This document shows positions 15,516 to 23,235 of a stretch of DNA of 37,133 nt, piece by piece (the first letter of the stretch is position 1; each line of letters opens with the position of its first letter). This DNA comes from Chitinophaga pinensis. GTDB lineage: Bacteria; Bacteroidota; Bacteroidia; Flavobacteriales_D; Crocinitomicaceae. Where the stretch lies: the NCBI GenBank assembly GCA_943327315.2, contig CALPWQ020000013.1, positions 1-37,133 on the forward strand. Reading direction: 5' to 3'. The notes below the pieces were generated by a model that made no database searches, had not been told where the DNA came from, and worked only from the letters and a program-made list of their open reading frames with translations. The position numbers and the translations under genes are program-made.

Positions 15516-17759
15516 ATGCAGAATCACGTGCAAGTACCCTCGGAAATTGATTTAGAAAAAGAACGCAAAGAAATCCTCAATGCGTTCAAGGGTTTGCTTC
15601 GTGCCACTAAAAATCGTTCGCGTGAAGATACACAACTGATCCGTAAAGCCTTTGATGTAGCCGTTGATGCGCATCGCGATGTGCGCCGAAAATCGGGTGA
15701 ACCCTATATTTATCATCCCATTGCTGTAGCCCGTATTTGTGCTGAAGAAATGGGGCTTGGAGCTACGGCAATTGCCTGTGCCTTATTGCACGATACCGTC
15801 GAAGATACCCACATCACCTTGCAGGATATTGAAGATTTGTTTGGTGCCAAAGCACGATTAATCATTGATGGACTGACGAAAATCCCTGAGGTATTTGACG
15901 ATAACGCATCGATTCAGGCGGAGAATTTCCGAAAGATGATTTTGACCATTTCGGATGATATTCGCGTTGTATTGATCAAATTGGCCGATCGTCTCCACAA
16001 CATGCGCACACTAGGAAGTATGCGAAGTGATAAGCAATTGAAGATTGCTTCTGAAACGAAATTTTTATACGCTCCACTCGCACACCGCCTTGGATTGTAT
16101 TCGGTGAAAAGTGAATTAGAGGATCTTGTCTTGATGTACAGCGAGCCAGAAATGTACAACAAGATTGAAACGAGTTTGAAATCCACTAAGGATGTGCGTA
16201 ATCGCTTCATTCGTCGTTTTGTTCATCCAATCAAAGAGGCCTTGTTGCAAGAAGGATACGAATTTGATGTGAAGGCACGCACGAAGTCCATTTCGTCAAT
16301 CTGGCGTAAGATGAACAACAAAGGAATTCCTTTCGAAGAGATTTATGATGTTTTTGCGATTCGAATCATCGTGGATACCCCTCAAGAACTGGAAAAATCG
16401 AATTGTTGGAGGATCTACAGTATCGTCACAGATTTCTACCAACCCAATCCTGATCGTTTGCGCGACTGGATTTCAACACCCCGTGCCAATGGGTACGAAT
16501 CGTTACATACTACCGTGATGTCTCCTCAAGGGAAATGGGTGGAAGTGCAGATTCGCTCTAAGCGCATGGATGAAATTGCGGAGAAGGGACTCGCAGCGCA
16601 TTATAAGTACAAGGAATCGAAAAGCGAAGAAAGTAAGTTTGACCGCTGGATCGCTGAAATTCGCGACTTGATGGATAACGCAGATTCAAACGCCATGGAT
16701 TTTGTCAATGAGTTCAAATTGAATCTCTTTGCCGATGAAATTTATGTGTTTACGCCGAAAGGAGAATTGCGCGTTTTGCCCGTTGGATCCACCATTCTTG
16801 ATTTCGCCTATGACATTCATACGGACATTGGCGATCGCTGCATTGGCGCGAAGGTGAACAACCGCTTGGTTCCCTTGAGCTATCAATTGCACAGTGGAGA
16901 TCAGCTCGAAATCATCACGTCTTCGAAACAAAAGCCAAACGATGAATGGCTGCGTTTTGTGGTGTCGGCGCGTGCCAAACAAAAGATTAAATCCTCGCTG
17001 AATGAAGTCCGAAAATCCATCGCATCGGACGGAAAAGAGATTTTAGAGCGGAAATTGAAACAATTTAACATACGCTTCTCTCAAGAGAACATATCGTTTT
17101 TGGAGAAGTTTTTTGGACTAGCCTCAACCACCGAGTTTTATTTTAGAATTGCGAAAGGTAAGCTTGACTTGTCGCGATTGCGCGAGATTGAAAATGTTGG
17201 AGGAACGCTTCAGTTCGACAAAAAATCGGGTCAGAATAAGGATCGTCACGAAAACGAGATCTTTCCGAAAATCAATAAAAAAGAAGATACCATCATCATC
17301 GGTCAGGATTTCAAAAATATCCAATACCAAATGGCACGGTGCTGCAATCCCATTCCTGGTGATGATGTATTTGGATTTATTACCATGAGCGAGGGAATTA
17401 AAATTCACCGCATCAACTGTACAAATGCCGAACATCTGCTCTCTAAAATGGCTACGCATTGCATCAAAGCACGATGGACCAGTCAAGAGATGGTGGAACG
17501 AGTGGCTGGAATCCGCATCAACGGCATTGACCAGATAGGGCTTGTAAATCGACTTACCGAAATTATCTCAAAGGAGTACAATGTGAACATGAAGTCCATC
17601 TCCTTCGAAACGGAGGACGGCATCTTCGAAGGAAAAATCAATGTCTTGGTGTATGACTTAGATCACCTCGAAAAACTGATGCACAAGTTTGAGCAAGTAG
17701 AAGGTGTTCAGCGCGTTGCCCGTTGGGACAAGAAGGAAGACGTCAATCCTGGAGTGTAA
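15516..17759 (+). CDS. Bifunctional (p)ppGpp synthetase/hydrolase, RelA/SpoT family
   Basis: A 747-residue long Rel protein, the alarmone enzyme of the stringent response. The HD hydrolase domain looks active: H53, H67 (YIYHPIAVA), H92-D93 (LLHDTVEDT) and the Asp in LIKLADRLHNMRT. The synthetase domain has KARTKSISSIWRKM, DVFAIRIIVDT, GYESLHT and WVEVQIRS. Next to GYESLHT it reads PDRLRDW, basic like the RxKD of bifunctional enzymes and unlike the acidic ExDD of synthetase-only RelA. A TGS domain (IYVFTPKGELRVLPVGST), a zinc-finger-like region with MARCCNPIPGDDVFGF, and a C-terminal ACT domain follow. The start ATG lies 6 bases after fahA. The final 17 bases overlap the convergent OstA-like gene. 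Confidence 0.96.
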   Translation: MQNHVQVPSEIDLEKERKEILNAFKGLLRATKNRSREDTQLIRKAFDVAVDAHRDVRRKSGEPYIYHPIAVARICAEEMGLGATAIACALLHDTVEDTHITLQDIEDLFGAKARLIIDGLTKIPEVFDDNASIQAENFRKMILTISDDIRVVLIKLADRLHNMRTLGSMRSDKQLKIASETKFLYAPLAHRLGLYSVKSELEDLVLMYSEPEMYNKIETSLKSTKDVRNRFIRRFVHPIKEALLQEGYEFDVKARTKSISSIWRKMNNKGIPFEEIYDVFAIRIIVDTPQELEKSNCWRIYSIVTDFYQPNPDRLRDWISTPRANGYESLHTTVMSPQGKWVEVQIRSKRMDEIAEKGLAAHYKYKESKSEESKFDRWIAEIRDLMDNADSNAMDFVNEFKLNLFADEIYVFTPKGELRVLPVGSTILDFAYDIHTDIGDRCIGAKVNNRLVPLSYQLHSGDQLEIITSSKQKPNDEWLRFVVSARAKQKIKSSLNEVRKSIASDGKEILERKLKQFNIRFSQENISFLEKFFGLASTTEFYFRIAKGKLDLSRLREIENVGGTLQFDKKSGQNKDRHENEIFPKINKKEDTIIIGQDFKNIQYQMARCCNPIPGDDVFGFITMSEGIKIHRINCTNAEHLLSKMATHCIKARWTSQEMVERVAGIRINGIDQIGLVNRLTEIISKEYNVNMKSISFETEDGIFEGKINVLVYDLDHLEKLMHKFEQVEGVQRVARWDKKEDVNPGV

Positions 17760-19293
17760 GGGAAAGTGGATCTTTTGGGCGAAGTAAAGGTGTCCATTTG
17801 AATTCACGAATGAATTGTTCTTCCGCATCAATCTGATCCATAGGGTAGAAGATGCCATCTGGCTTTTCGTAATACGTTATGCCTGTTATTTCACCACTGT
17901 CAAGGTAAATGCGCAAGTCGCGGGCAAACAAACGATTCATTCCCAACCGCTTTACCGTCACCGTAGTATCCGTTTTTTCTTCGTTTTCGGGATAAAAGAT
18001 GGTGCGCGCATTCCCACCAACATCTGTGCGAATCAGTTCATTGTTCTTAAAATAGGCATCGATGCGTTTACCTGCCACTTGGTTGTAATAGAACCCTGAA
18101 TCGATTTCCATAATGGCCGTTGCGCTGTCCTTGATTTCGACGTAACGAATTAAACTGTCACTGAGCCAAACGGTCATCCGCGCGCCTCTCAGCTCGGCAT
18201 TTTGACTCCAAATAATCGGTTGTTTAAAGAGTTGCATTTGACCCTTTTCCTCATCGTAGGAGATGCTATCACAAACGGCTTGTACACTGCTGTTGAAAAT
18301 TTTCACCCCCCAATATCCTTTGGTGAGGATTTGGCCGGTGATGCTGTCTGTGATGTTCATTAAGGTGTCGGCATGAATGAACAAGGTGTCTTCTTTTTGG
18401 ACTTTGGTCGCCAAGGCATTTCCTGTGATGTAGGCAATGTGCTGTTGTTCGTCGGAAAAAGCATAATTCCCTTGAAACACCATGTGTTGCGTGGTGTCGG
18501 TATAGTAGACGTGACCTTTACCAATCGAGCGTCCAATCTTAGGCATATACAAAAGTGTATCGCCACGAATGATGCGCGTGGAGTCTAAAATCTCAGCATT
18601 TTTTATTAAACTTCCCTCCTCTGTTTGCACGTTGTACCAGCCACTTTCACAGCTCATGTGTGTTTTACCCTTGTCAATTTTTGTAGGTCCGAAGAAATGG
18701 GTAAGTTGCTTGGAATAGGTATACTGCAAGGTATCGGTGGACATGCTTAAGTCGTCGTTTTTGTACTTTACTTTTCCGCTAAAAAAGAAGTTTTTAGAAT
18801 CGGGATACATGTAGCCGATGCGACTCGTAAGCACTTCGTTGGAGGAAATGCTTTCGATTTTGCCTCCATGCAAATAGGTTCCTCTTCCTTTTTTGGCATC
18901 GTATTCAAGGGTATCCGTGGTTAATTTGTACTCCATGTCGCGCACCTTGACGTGTCCCCAAAGTTTGGCTTTTTTTGTTTTTCCGTTGTAATAGAGTGAG
19001 TCACAGAAGAGGTTAATTCCATCCTTGGTAATGTGCACATTTCCATAAGCTCGCACCTCTTCCGATTTGTCGAAGTAGTGCGCGGAATCGCAGTACATGG
19101 TGTTTCCTTGGTACACGAAATTCACAGTTCCCACAAGTCGGTGCGCACCTGTTTTTTCGTTGTAGCCAAGTTTCTCTGATCCTGGCAACAATTCGAGTAT
19201 TTTGTTTTGAGCAAGGGAAAAATAAGATGCGAAAAAAAATGCGCCTGTGTAAAGCGCAATTTTCAAAAATCTATTTATTCCTATGTGAATCAC
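17743..19293 (-). CDS. OstA/LptA-like periplasmic protein
   Basis: A 516-residue exported protein with OstA-type repeats. Signal peptide is about residues 1-28 (FLKIALYTGAFFFASYFSLAQ). The body repeats beta units of the form GNTMYCDSAHYF, GINLFCDSLYYNG, MEYKLTTDTLEYD, LSMSTDTLQY and EDTLFIHADTLMN, as in the jelly-roll LptA/LptD N-domain that carries LPS across the periplasm. It is much longer than E. coli LptA and may form an extended slide, but it lacks an obvious LptD barrel. The start is GTG at 19293, overlapping the purA stop by 4 bases (GTGA); no ATG lies upstream of the signal peptide. Coupling to purA is structural rather than obviously functional. Confidence 0.82.
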   Translation of the reverse strand: MIHIGINRFLKIALYTGAFFFASYFSLAQNKILELLPGSEKLGYNEKTGAHRLVGTVNFVYQGNTMYCDSAHYFDKSEEVRAYGNVHITKDGINLFCDSLYYNGKTKKAKLWGHVKVRDMEYKLTTDTLEYDAKKGRGTYLHGGKIESISSNEVLTSRIGYMYPDSKNFFFSGKVKYKNDDLSMSTDTLQYTYSKQLTHFFGPTKIDKGKTHMSCESGWYNVQTEEGSLIKNAEILDSTRIIRGDTLLYMPKIGRSIGKGHVYYTDTTQHMVFQGNYAFSDEQQHIAYITGNALATKVQKEDTLFIHADTLMNITDSITGQILTKGYWGVKIFNSSVQAVCDSISYDEEKGQMQLFKQPIIWSQNAELRGARMTVWLSDSLIRYVEIKDSATAIMEIDSGFYYNQVAGKRIDAYFKNNELIRTDVGGNARTIFYPENEEKTDTTVTVKRLGMNRLFARDLRIYLDSGEITGITYYEKPDGIFYPMDQIDAEEQFIREFKWTPLLRPKDPLSLTLQD

Positions 19294-20561
19294 TCGTTGG
19301 TTAATGTTTGTTTTCGGTCTGGTCCAACAGATACAACGGAGATAGGGACTTCCAATTGTGCTTCAAGGAAAGAAACGTATTCTTTCAAGGCATCTGGTGC
19401 GTCATCGTACGAGCTTAAACCCGTAAGGTCAGCTTTCCATCCACGTAAATCTTCATACACAGGAACCAATTCCACATCTGTGATATCATAAGGGAAGCGG
19501 TCCGTTTTCTCTCCGTTGATGAGGTAATGGGTACACACGCGAATGGTGTCAAAATTCCCAAGTACGTCAGCTTTCATCATACTCAATTCTGTGACACCAT
19601 TGATCATAATGGCATATTTCAATTGCGGCAAATCGACCCAACCGCAGCGACGAGGACGACCTGTTGTGGAGCCAAATTCGTTGCCTTCCTTGCGGATAGA
19701 ATCACCGACTTCGTCTAACAATTCAGTAGGAAATGGGCCACTACCAACGCGGGTACAATAGGCTTTAAAGATACCAATGACTTTTCCGATTTTCTGTGGG
19801 GCAATGCCAAGTCCTGTGCAGGTACCTGCGGTTACCGTATTTGATGAAGTGACGAACGGATACGTTCCGAAGTCGATGTCGAGCATGGTGCCTTGCGCTC
19901 CTTCAGCCAATACACGTTTCCCACTTTTCAAAGCTTCATTGAGGTAATGTTCGCTGTCCACAGCAATAAGTCCACGCAATAGTTCAATGCCTTCCATCCA
20001 AGGTCCTTCAAGTTCAGAAAGATCATAGGTGAATCCTTCGTGATGTTTCAGTATCCCCAGGTGTTTTTCTACCAAGGCATCGTATTTTTCTTTGAAGTTT
20101 GGAGAAAAAATATCCCCAACGCGCAAGCCATTTCGACCTGTTTTATCCATGTATGTTGGACCAATCCCTTTAAGCGTTGAACCGATCTTATTTTTTCCTT
20201 TCGCTGTTTCAGAGGCAGCATCTAGCAAACGATGCGTAGGTAAGATGAGGTGCGCCTTTTTTGAGATCACGAGTCGTGCACGTATGTCAAAGCCAAAGGG
20301 CTTCAATTTCTCCATTTCCTTTTGGAAAACGACAGGATCAATGACCACACCGTTTCCAATAAGGTTAATCACCCCTTCACGGAAAATTCCCGATGGAATG
20401 GTGTGTAATACATGCTTTATTCCTTCGAATTCTAAGGTGTGCCCTGCATTTGGCCCCCCTTGAAAGCGCGCGATAATATCGTAGTTCGGGGTAATTACAT
20501 CGACAATTTTTCCTTTTCCTTCGTCACCCCATTGCAGTCCTAGCAAGACATCTACTTTCAT
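19290..20561 (-). CDS. purA: PurA, adenylosuccinate synthetase
   Basis: A 423-residue cytosolic enzyme that joins IMP and aspartate with GTP to make adenylosuccinate, the first committed step to AMP. The N-terminus contains GLQWGDEGKGKIVD with catalytic D13 and the GPNAGHT loop with H41. Later motifs are GTYPFVTSSNT, GRPRRCGWVDL and the base-binding VGPDRKQT near the end. Length is standard. It sits third in a Fur - STAS - purA - OstA-like operon. Adenylosuccinate synthetase is a known inhibition target of (p)ppGpp in other bacteria, which makes the adjacent, convergent relA/spoT notable; any such link here is inference. Confidence 0.97.
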   Translation of the reverse strand: MKVDVLLGLQWGDEGKGKIVDVITPNYDIIARFQGGPNAGHTLEFEGIKHVLHTIPSGIFREGVINLIGNGVVIDPVVFQKEMEKLKPFGFDIRARLVISKKAHLILPTHRLLDAASETAKGKNKIGSTLKGIGPTYMDKTGRNGLRVGDIFSPNFKEKYDALVEKHLGILKHHEGFTYDLSELEGPWMEGIELLRGLIAVDSEHYLNEALKSGKRVLAEGAQGTMLDIDFGTYPFVTSSNTVTAGTCTGLGIAPQKIGKVIGIFKAYCTRVGSGPFPTELLDEVGDSIRKEGNEFGSTTGRPRRCGWVDLPQLKYAIMINGVTELSMMKADVLGNFDTIRVCTHYLINGEKTDRFPYDITDVELVPVYEDLRGWKADLTGLSSYDDAPDALKEYVSFLEAQLEVPISVVSVGPDRKQTLTNE

Positions 20562-20567
20562 AATGTG

Positions 20568-20912
20568 TTAATTCAAATGATGAATGGCCTCTTCAAGATT
20601 GCCATATACAGTTATTACTTCGTTCACTTTAGAGATGGTCAACAATGTCGCAACATTGCCTTGGGCTTTACAAATGCACAAGTCACCGCCATTGATTCGT
20701 GTTTTGGTCAGCGATCGAATGATGAAATTCAGTCCAGATGAATTCATTTGTTCGAGATGTTCCAAGTTGTAAATGATGTGTTGTTCTTTCAGCTCTAGCA
20801 CACTAGAAAGTGATGTTTGAAGTGAAGCCATATCGGCATCATGCATCAATTTTCCTTTGAGCGATATGACTTGATATTTGTGGTGCTGATCGACAGTAAA
20901 TGTAATGTCCAT
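20568..20912 (-). CDS. STAS-domain protein (anti-sigma factor antagonist-like)
   Basis: A 114-residue single STAS domain of the SpoIIAA type. The order is strand VISLKGKLMHDADMASLQ, central strand HIIYNLEHLEQMNSSGLNFIIRS, and later strand GGDLCICKAQGNVATLL. The phospho-acceptor loop that normally reads DSSGL is here MNSSGL, keeping the serines while Asp becomes Asn. No anti-sigma kinase or PP2C phosphatase is in the window, so the partner-switching circuit, if there is one, is elsewhere. The gene is squeezed between fur (2 bases) and purA (6 bases), so it is certainly co-transcribed with them. Confidence 0.85.
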   Translation of the reverse strand: MDITFTVDQHHKYQVISLKGKLMHDADMASLQTSLSSVLELKEQHIIYNLEHLEQMNSSGLNFIIRSLTKTRINGGDLCICKAQGNVATLLTISKVNEVITVYGNLEEAIHHLN

Positions 20913-20914
20913 GC

Positions 20915-21370
20915 TTATTTAGGTAAATCGTTTTCAGACTTTTTCACCCCATAAAAATAGAGTGAATGGTGTTGGATTTTTATGCCAAACACTTCTTCAA
21001 TGGTTGCCTTAATGGTTTGAATGCGTGGATCACAAAATTCAATCACTTCCCCAGTGTCTGTCACTATGATATGGTCGTGCTGCTTGGAACCATGAGATTT
21101 TTCGAATTGGGCGATGTTCTTTCCAAATTGATGCTTGCGCACAAGGTTGCATGCCAACAACAATTCTATGGTGTTGTACAATGTTGCTCTTGAAACCCTA
21201 TAATTTTGGTTTTTCATCTTAATATAGAGCGATTCTACATCAAAATGTCCCTGATAATTGTAAATCTCTTCGAGTATGGCGAACCGTTCCGGAGTTTTTC
21301 GGTGACCATTTTGTTCCAAATAGGCGGAAAAAATGCTTTTTACGGTTGATTGTAGATCGGGACTAATCAT
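20915..21370 (-). CDS. Fur-family transcriptional regulator
   Basis: A 151-residue metal-dependent repressor. The winged-helix DNA-binding domain covers about residues 1-85 ([16 protein letters not shown], then [15 protein letters not shown]). The dimerisation and metal-binding part has [24 protein letters not shown]. The HxH motif of the regulatory site is kept, but the structural-zinc CxxC usually following it reads VTDT, and no second CxxC is at the C-terminus; a single Cys remains in EFCDP. This points to a Fur type without the Cys4 structural zinc site, known in parts of the family. Whether it senses iron, zinc or peroxide cannot be told. It is first in an operon with STAS, purA and the OstA-like gene. 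Confidence 0.88.
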   Translation of the reverse strand: MISPDLQSTVKSIFSAYLEQNGHRKTPERFAILEEIYNYQGHFDVESLYIKMKNQNYRVSRATLYNTIELLLACNLVRKHQFGKNIAQFEKSHGSKQHDHIIVTDTGEVIEFCDPRIQTIKATIEEVFGIKIQHHSLYFYGVKKSENDLPK

Positions 21371-21457
21371 TACATCGATTAAATACGAATCGAAGGTGTA
21401 AAATTAGCTATTTTATCTGTCTTACTCATTGATTTTTATCCCCGTTATGAAAAGATA

Positions 21458-22048
21458 TCAACGGTTTTCTGAATGTGTTGAAAATCGATCTTCTATATGG
21501 TCAATCAAGGAATGAATCACCTTGATGTGAATCTCCTGAGCTCGGTCAGCGAACTTGCTGTGCGGTGCACGAATTTCCACATCACACAATGAGGCCATTT
21601 TTCCGCCATCTTTTCCAGTTAGTCCAACGATGAACATCCCTTTTTTTCTTCCCGCTTCTATGGCATTCAATACATTTTGAGAGTTCCCCGAGGTAGAAAT
21701 TGCAAGAAGAACATCTCCTTTGTTGCCAATAGCTTCTAAATAGCGCGAAAAAACATGCGCATATCCATAATCATTGCCCACGCAACTCATGTGACTTGGG
21801 TCAGAAATTGAAAGGGCTGGAAGTGCTTGACGATCATCTCTGTAACGTCCGGTAAGTTCTTCTGCAAAGTGCATGGCATCGCACATGGAACCTCCATTTC
21901 CGCAGCTAATGATTTTACCACCCCCACGAATGGATGTAAGCATCATCTCGCCTGCGCGTTCAATTTTCTCGAAATTTTCAGTAGTACTAAATGCTGCGAG
22001 AACAGAAGCGGCTTCAGAAAAATGGTCTGCAATTTGTAAGGTGCGCAT
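21458..22048 (-). CDS. gmhA: Phosphoheptose isomerase (SIS domain)
   Basis: A 196-residue SIS-fold enzyme converting sedoheptulose 7-phosphate to D-glycero-D-manno-heptose 7-phosphate, the first step of ADP-heptose synthesis for LPS. Phosphosugar-binding motifs are [23 protein letters not shown] and [14 protein letters not shown]. The family's catalytic-site segments [21 protein letters not shown] and [17 protein letters not shown] are present. Length is typical for GmhA. It is transcribed alone from a strong-looking -7 box and is divergent from the unknown secreted protein at 22149. Confidence 0.92.
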   Translation of the reverse strand: MRTLQIADHFSEAASVLAAFSTTENFEKIERAGEMMLTSIRGGGKIISCGNGGSMCDAMHFAEELTGRYRDDRQALPALSISDPSHMSCVGNDYGYAHVFSRYLEAIGNKGDVLLAISTSGNSQNVLNAIEAGRKKGMFIVGLTGKDGGKMASLCDVEIRAPHSKFADRAQEIHIKVIHSLIDHIEDRFSTHSENR

Positions 22049-22064
22049 GACGTTAAATTTTTAT

Positions 22065-22072
22065 CAAAATTA
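22065..22072 (-). promoter_or_regulatory. -7 promoter box for gmhA
   Basis: Minus-strand TAATTTTG matches TAnnTTTG and lies 16 bases before the gmhA ATG at 22048. Confidence 0.6.
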
Positions 22073-22110
22073 AATATTTCAGTCGATATGAGGATTTATG
22101 CGATTCTTCT

Positions 22111-22118
22111 TATATTTG
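22111..22118 (+). promoter_or_regulatory. -7 promoter box for the secreted paralog pair
   Basis: TATATTTG is a perfect TAnnTTTG element, 30 bases before the ATG at 22149. It faces away from the gmhA box 38 bases away, making a compact divergent promoter region. Confidence 0.6.
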
Positions 22119-22148
22119 AAATCAGGGTAAACCCCGTAAAATTGGTCT

Positions 22149-22754
22149 ATGCATAGAGGTTTGCAACTTACTTTTTTCTTCATCGGGCATCTGTTTTTTG
22201 CCCATTCTCAAACCGATTGCTTCCTAAAGTTAGAAAAAGCATTTGTTGAACGTGGTGCAAATACGGTTCCCGACGCCATGCATAAAAACATAGCCATTTG
22301 CTTTTTTAACAAAGAAAGAATGGGCTGTTACCGAGGAAAAGCACGCGTTGAAAACGGAAAAATCACGTCGTTTTTTCTTCAATACTCCGATGATTCTTAC
22401 ATGCTGTACGAAGATCCTTTTTACAACGCAATGAAAACGGCACCAGCCATTAAAAACGGCATTTCTGAAATGATCTACTCGGCAAAGGGGGAATCGTTCA
22501 AAATCGTTTTTATGGACCAGCTTAAACCAAAAACGAGTGGTCAAATTTTTAATAAGCCATTGGAATCAAAGGGTATTCTGTGCATTTTATTCGCTGAAAA
22601 CCCATTAAATTTCTTCTCAACTACTACCTGTTTGCACATTGTTGATGATTTGAATGTGCAACATGCAAACAAAAATCTTATTTTTACATCGTTTACTGAT
22701 TGCAACAACCGCATTTTTGCCTTGGAATCATTGAACAAAACACTGCTTAATTAA
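22149..22754 (+). CDS. Secreted protein of unknown function, paralog 1, possibly frameshifted tail
   Basis: I do not recognise this family. The 201-residue product has a signal peptide (LQLTFFFIGHLFFAHSQ) and, up to about residue 133, aligns with the next gene. Shared features are CFxKLExAFxxRGA, an FFN strand, C...G..RVENG.I, a Y.DD.(S/T)Y..(Y/F)E.PF stretch, NGISEMIY and F...(D/E).LKPK. The domain is about 110 residues, probably beta-rich. After LKPK the match ends. This protein continues for about 65 residues (from TSGQIFNKP) that the paralog lacks, while a one-base shift at the A-run near 22527 would give a short end (NEWSNF then stop). The tail may therefore be a frameshift product reading through former intergenic DNA. 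Confidence 0.65.
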   Translation: MHRGLQLTFFFIGHLFFAHSQTDCFLKLEKAFVERGANTVPDAMHKNIAICFFNKERMGCYRGKARVENGKITSFFLQYSDDSYMLYEDPFYNAMKTAPAIKNGISEMIYSAKGESFKIVFMDQLKPKTSGQIFNKPLESKGILCILFAENPLNFFSTTTCLHIVDDLNVQHANKNLIFTSFTDCNNRIFALESLNKTLLN

Positions 22755-22764
22755 ACCGTATACC

Positions 22765-23190
22765 ATGAGAAAAAGTCTTGCATTAATCGTGATTCTGATG
22801 TTTTCATTTCTTTCCCAAGCACAGGAAAGTTGTTTTACCAAATTGGAGCAAGCATTCCTCAAAAGAGGTGCATATCCTGTTGGTGATGACAACCACAACA
22901 ATGTGATTCTGAGTTTTTTCAATAGTGATGGGACATCAACATGTGTTACAGGTCGTGTGCGTGTGGAAAACGGAAGAATTGTTCACATTGCGGTATATTA
23001 CGACGATGGAACGTATGGCCCATTTGAAAAACCATTCTCCAATGACAAAAAGAATACACCAATCATTGTAAATGGGATTTCTGAGATGATTTACACTTCA
23101 GACAACGAAAAATTCAAAGTGGTGTTTATTGAGAAGTTAAAGCCGAAACAAAAGGCGCTTAAGGAATACGAACTTCCAACAGATCTTTAA
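22765..23190 (+). CDS. Secreted protein of unknown function, paralog 2
   Basis: A 141-residue product with a clear signal peptide (MRKSLALIVILMFSFLSQAQ) and one small domain homologous to the gene just upstream. It has the conserved opening ESCFTKLEQAFLKRGAYPVGDD, the strand VILSFFNSDG, then GRVRVENGRIVHIAVYYDDGTY, and the closing NGISEMIYTSDNEKFKVVFIEKLKPK. Two cysteines remain in the mature part (CFTKLE and STCVTG) and could form a disulfide after export. It starts 10 bases after the first paralog and ends before a strong terminator. Without matches to known families I give no function; the tandem arrangement shows a local duplication. Confidence 0.75.
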   Translation: MRKSLALIVILMFSFLSQAQESCFTKLEQAFLKRGAYPVGDDNHNNVILSFFNSDGTSTCVTGRVRVENGRIVHIAVYYDDGTYGPFEKPFSNDKKNTPIIVNGISEMIYTSDNEKFKVVFIEKLKPKQKALKEYELPTDL

Positions 23191-23199
23191 GAAAACAGG

Positions 23200-23226
23200 T
23201 CCCGGTTTAACACTGGGATTTTTTTT
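23200..23226 (+). terminator. Intrinsic terminator after the secreted paralog pair
   Basis: TCCCGGT (23200-23206) pairs with ACTGGGA (23212-23218) with one G-U pair and a five-base loop, followed directly by eight T residues (23219-23226). It lies 9 bases after the stop of the second paralog and only 3 bases before the first possible SDR start codon. Confidence 0.85.
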
Positions 23227-23235
23227 GTCATGGCT

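Noticed and set aside
21461-21462. CCGTT/AACGG inverted repeat near 21442-21466 as a gmhA terminator
   Set aside because: Only five base pairs with a long loop, and on the gmhA strand it is followed by A residues and not T.
22663-22734. Short ORF with a signal-peptide-like start (MQTKILFLHRLLIATTAF)
   Set aside because: Only about two dozen codons long and ends without a domain; probably chance, though it lies in the doubtful tail of the first paralog.
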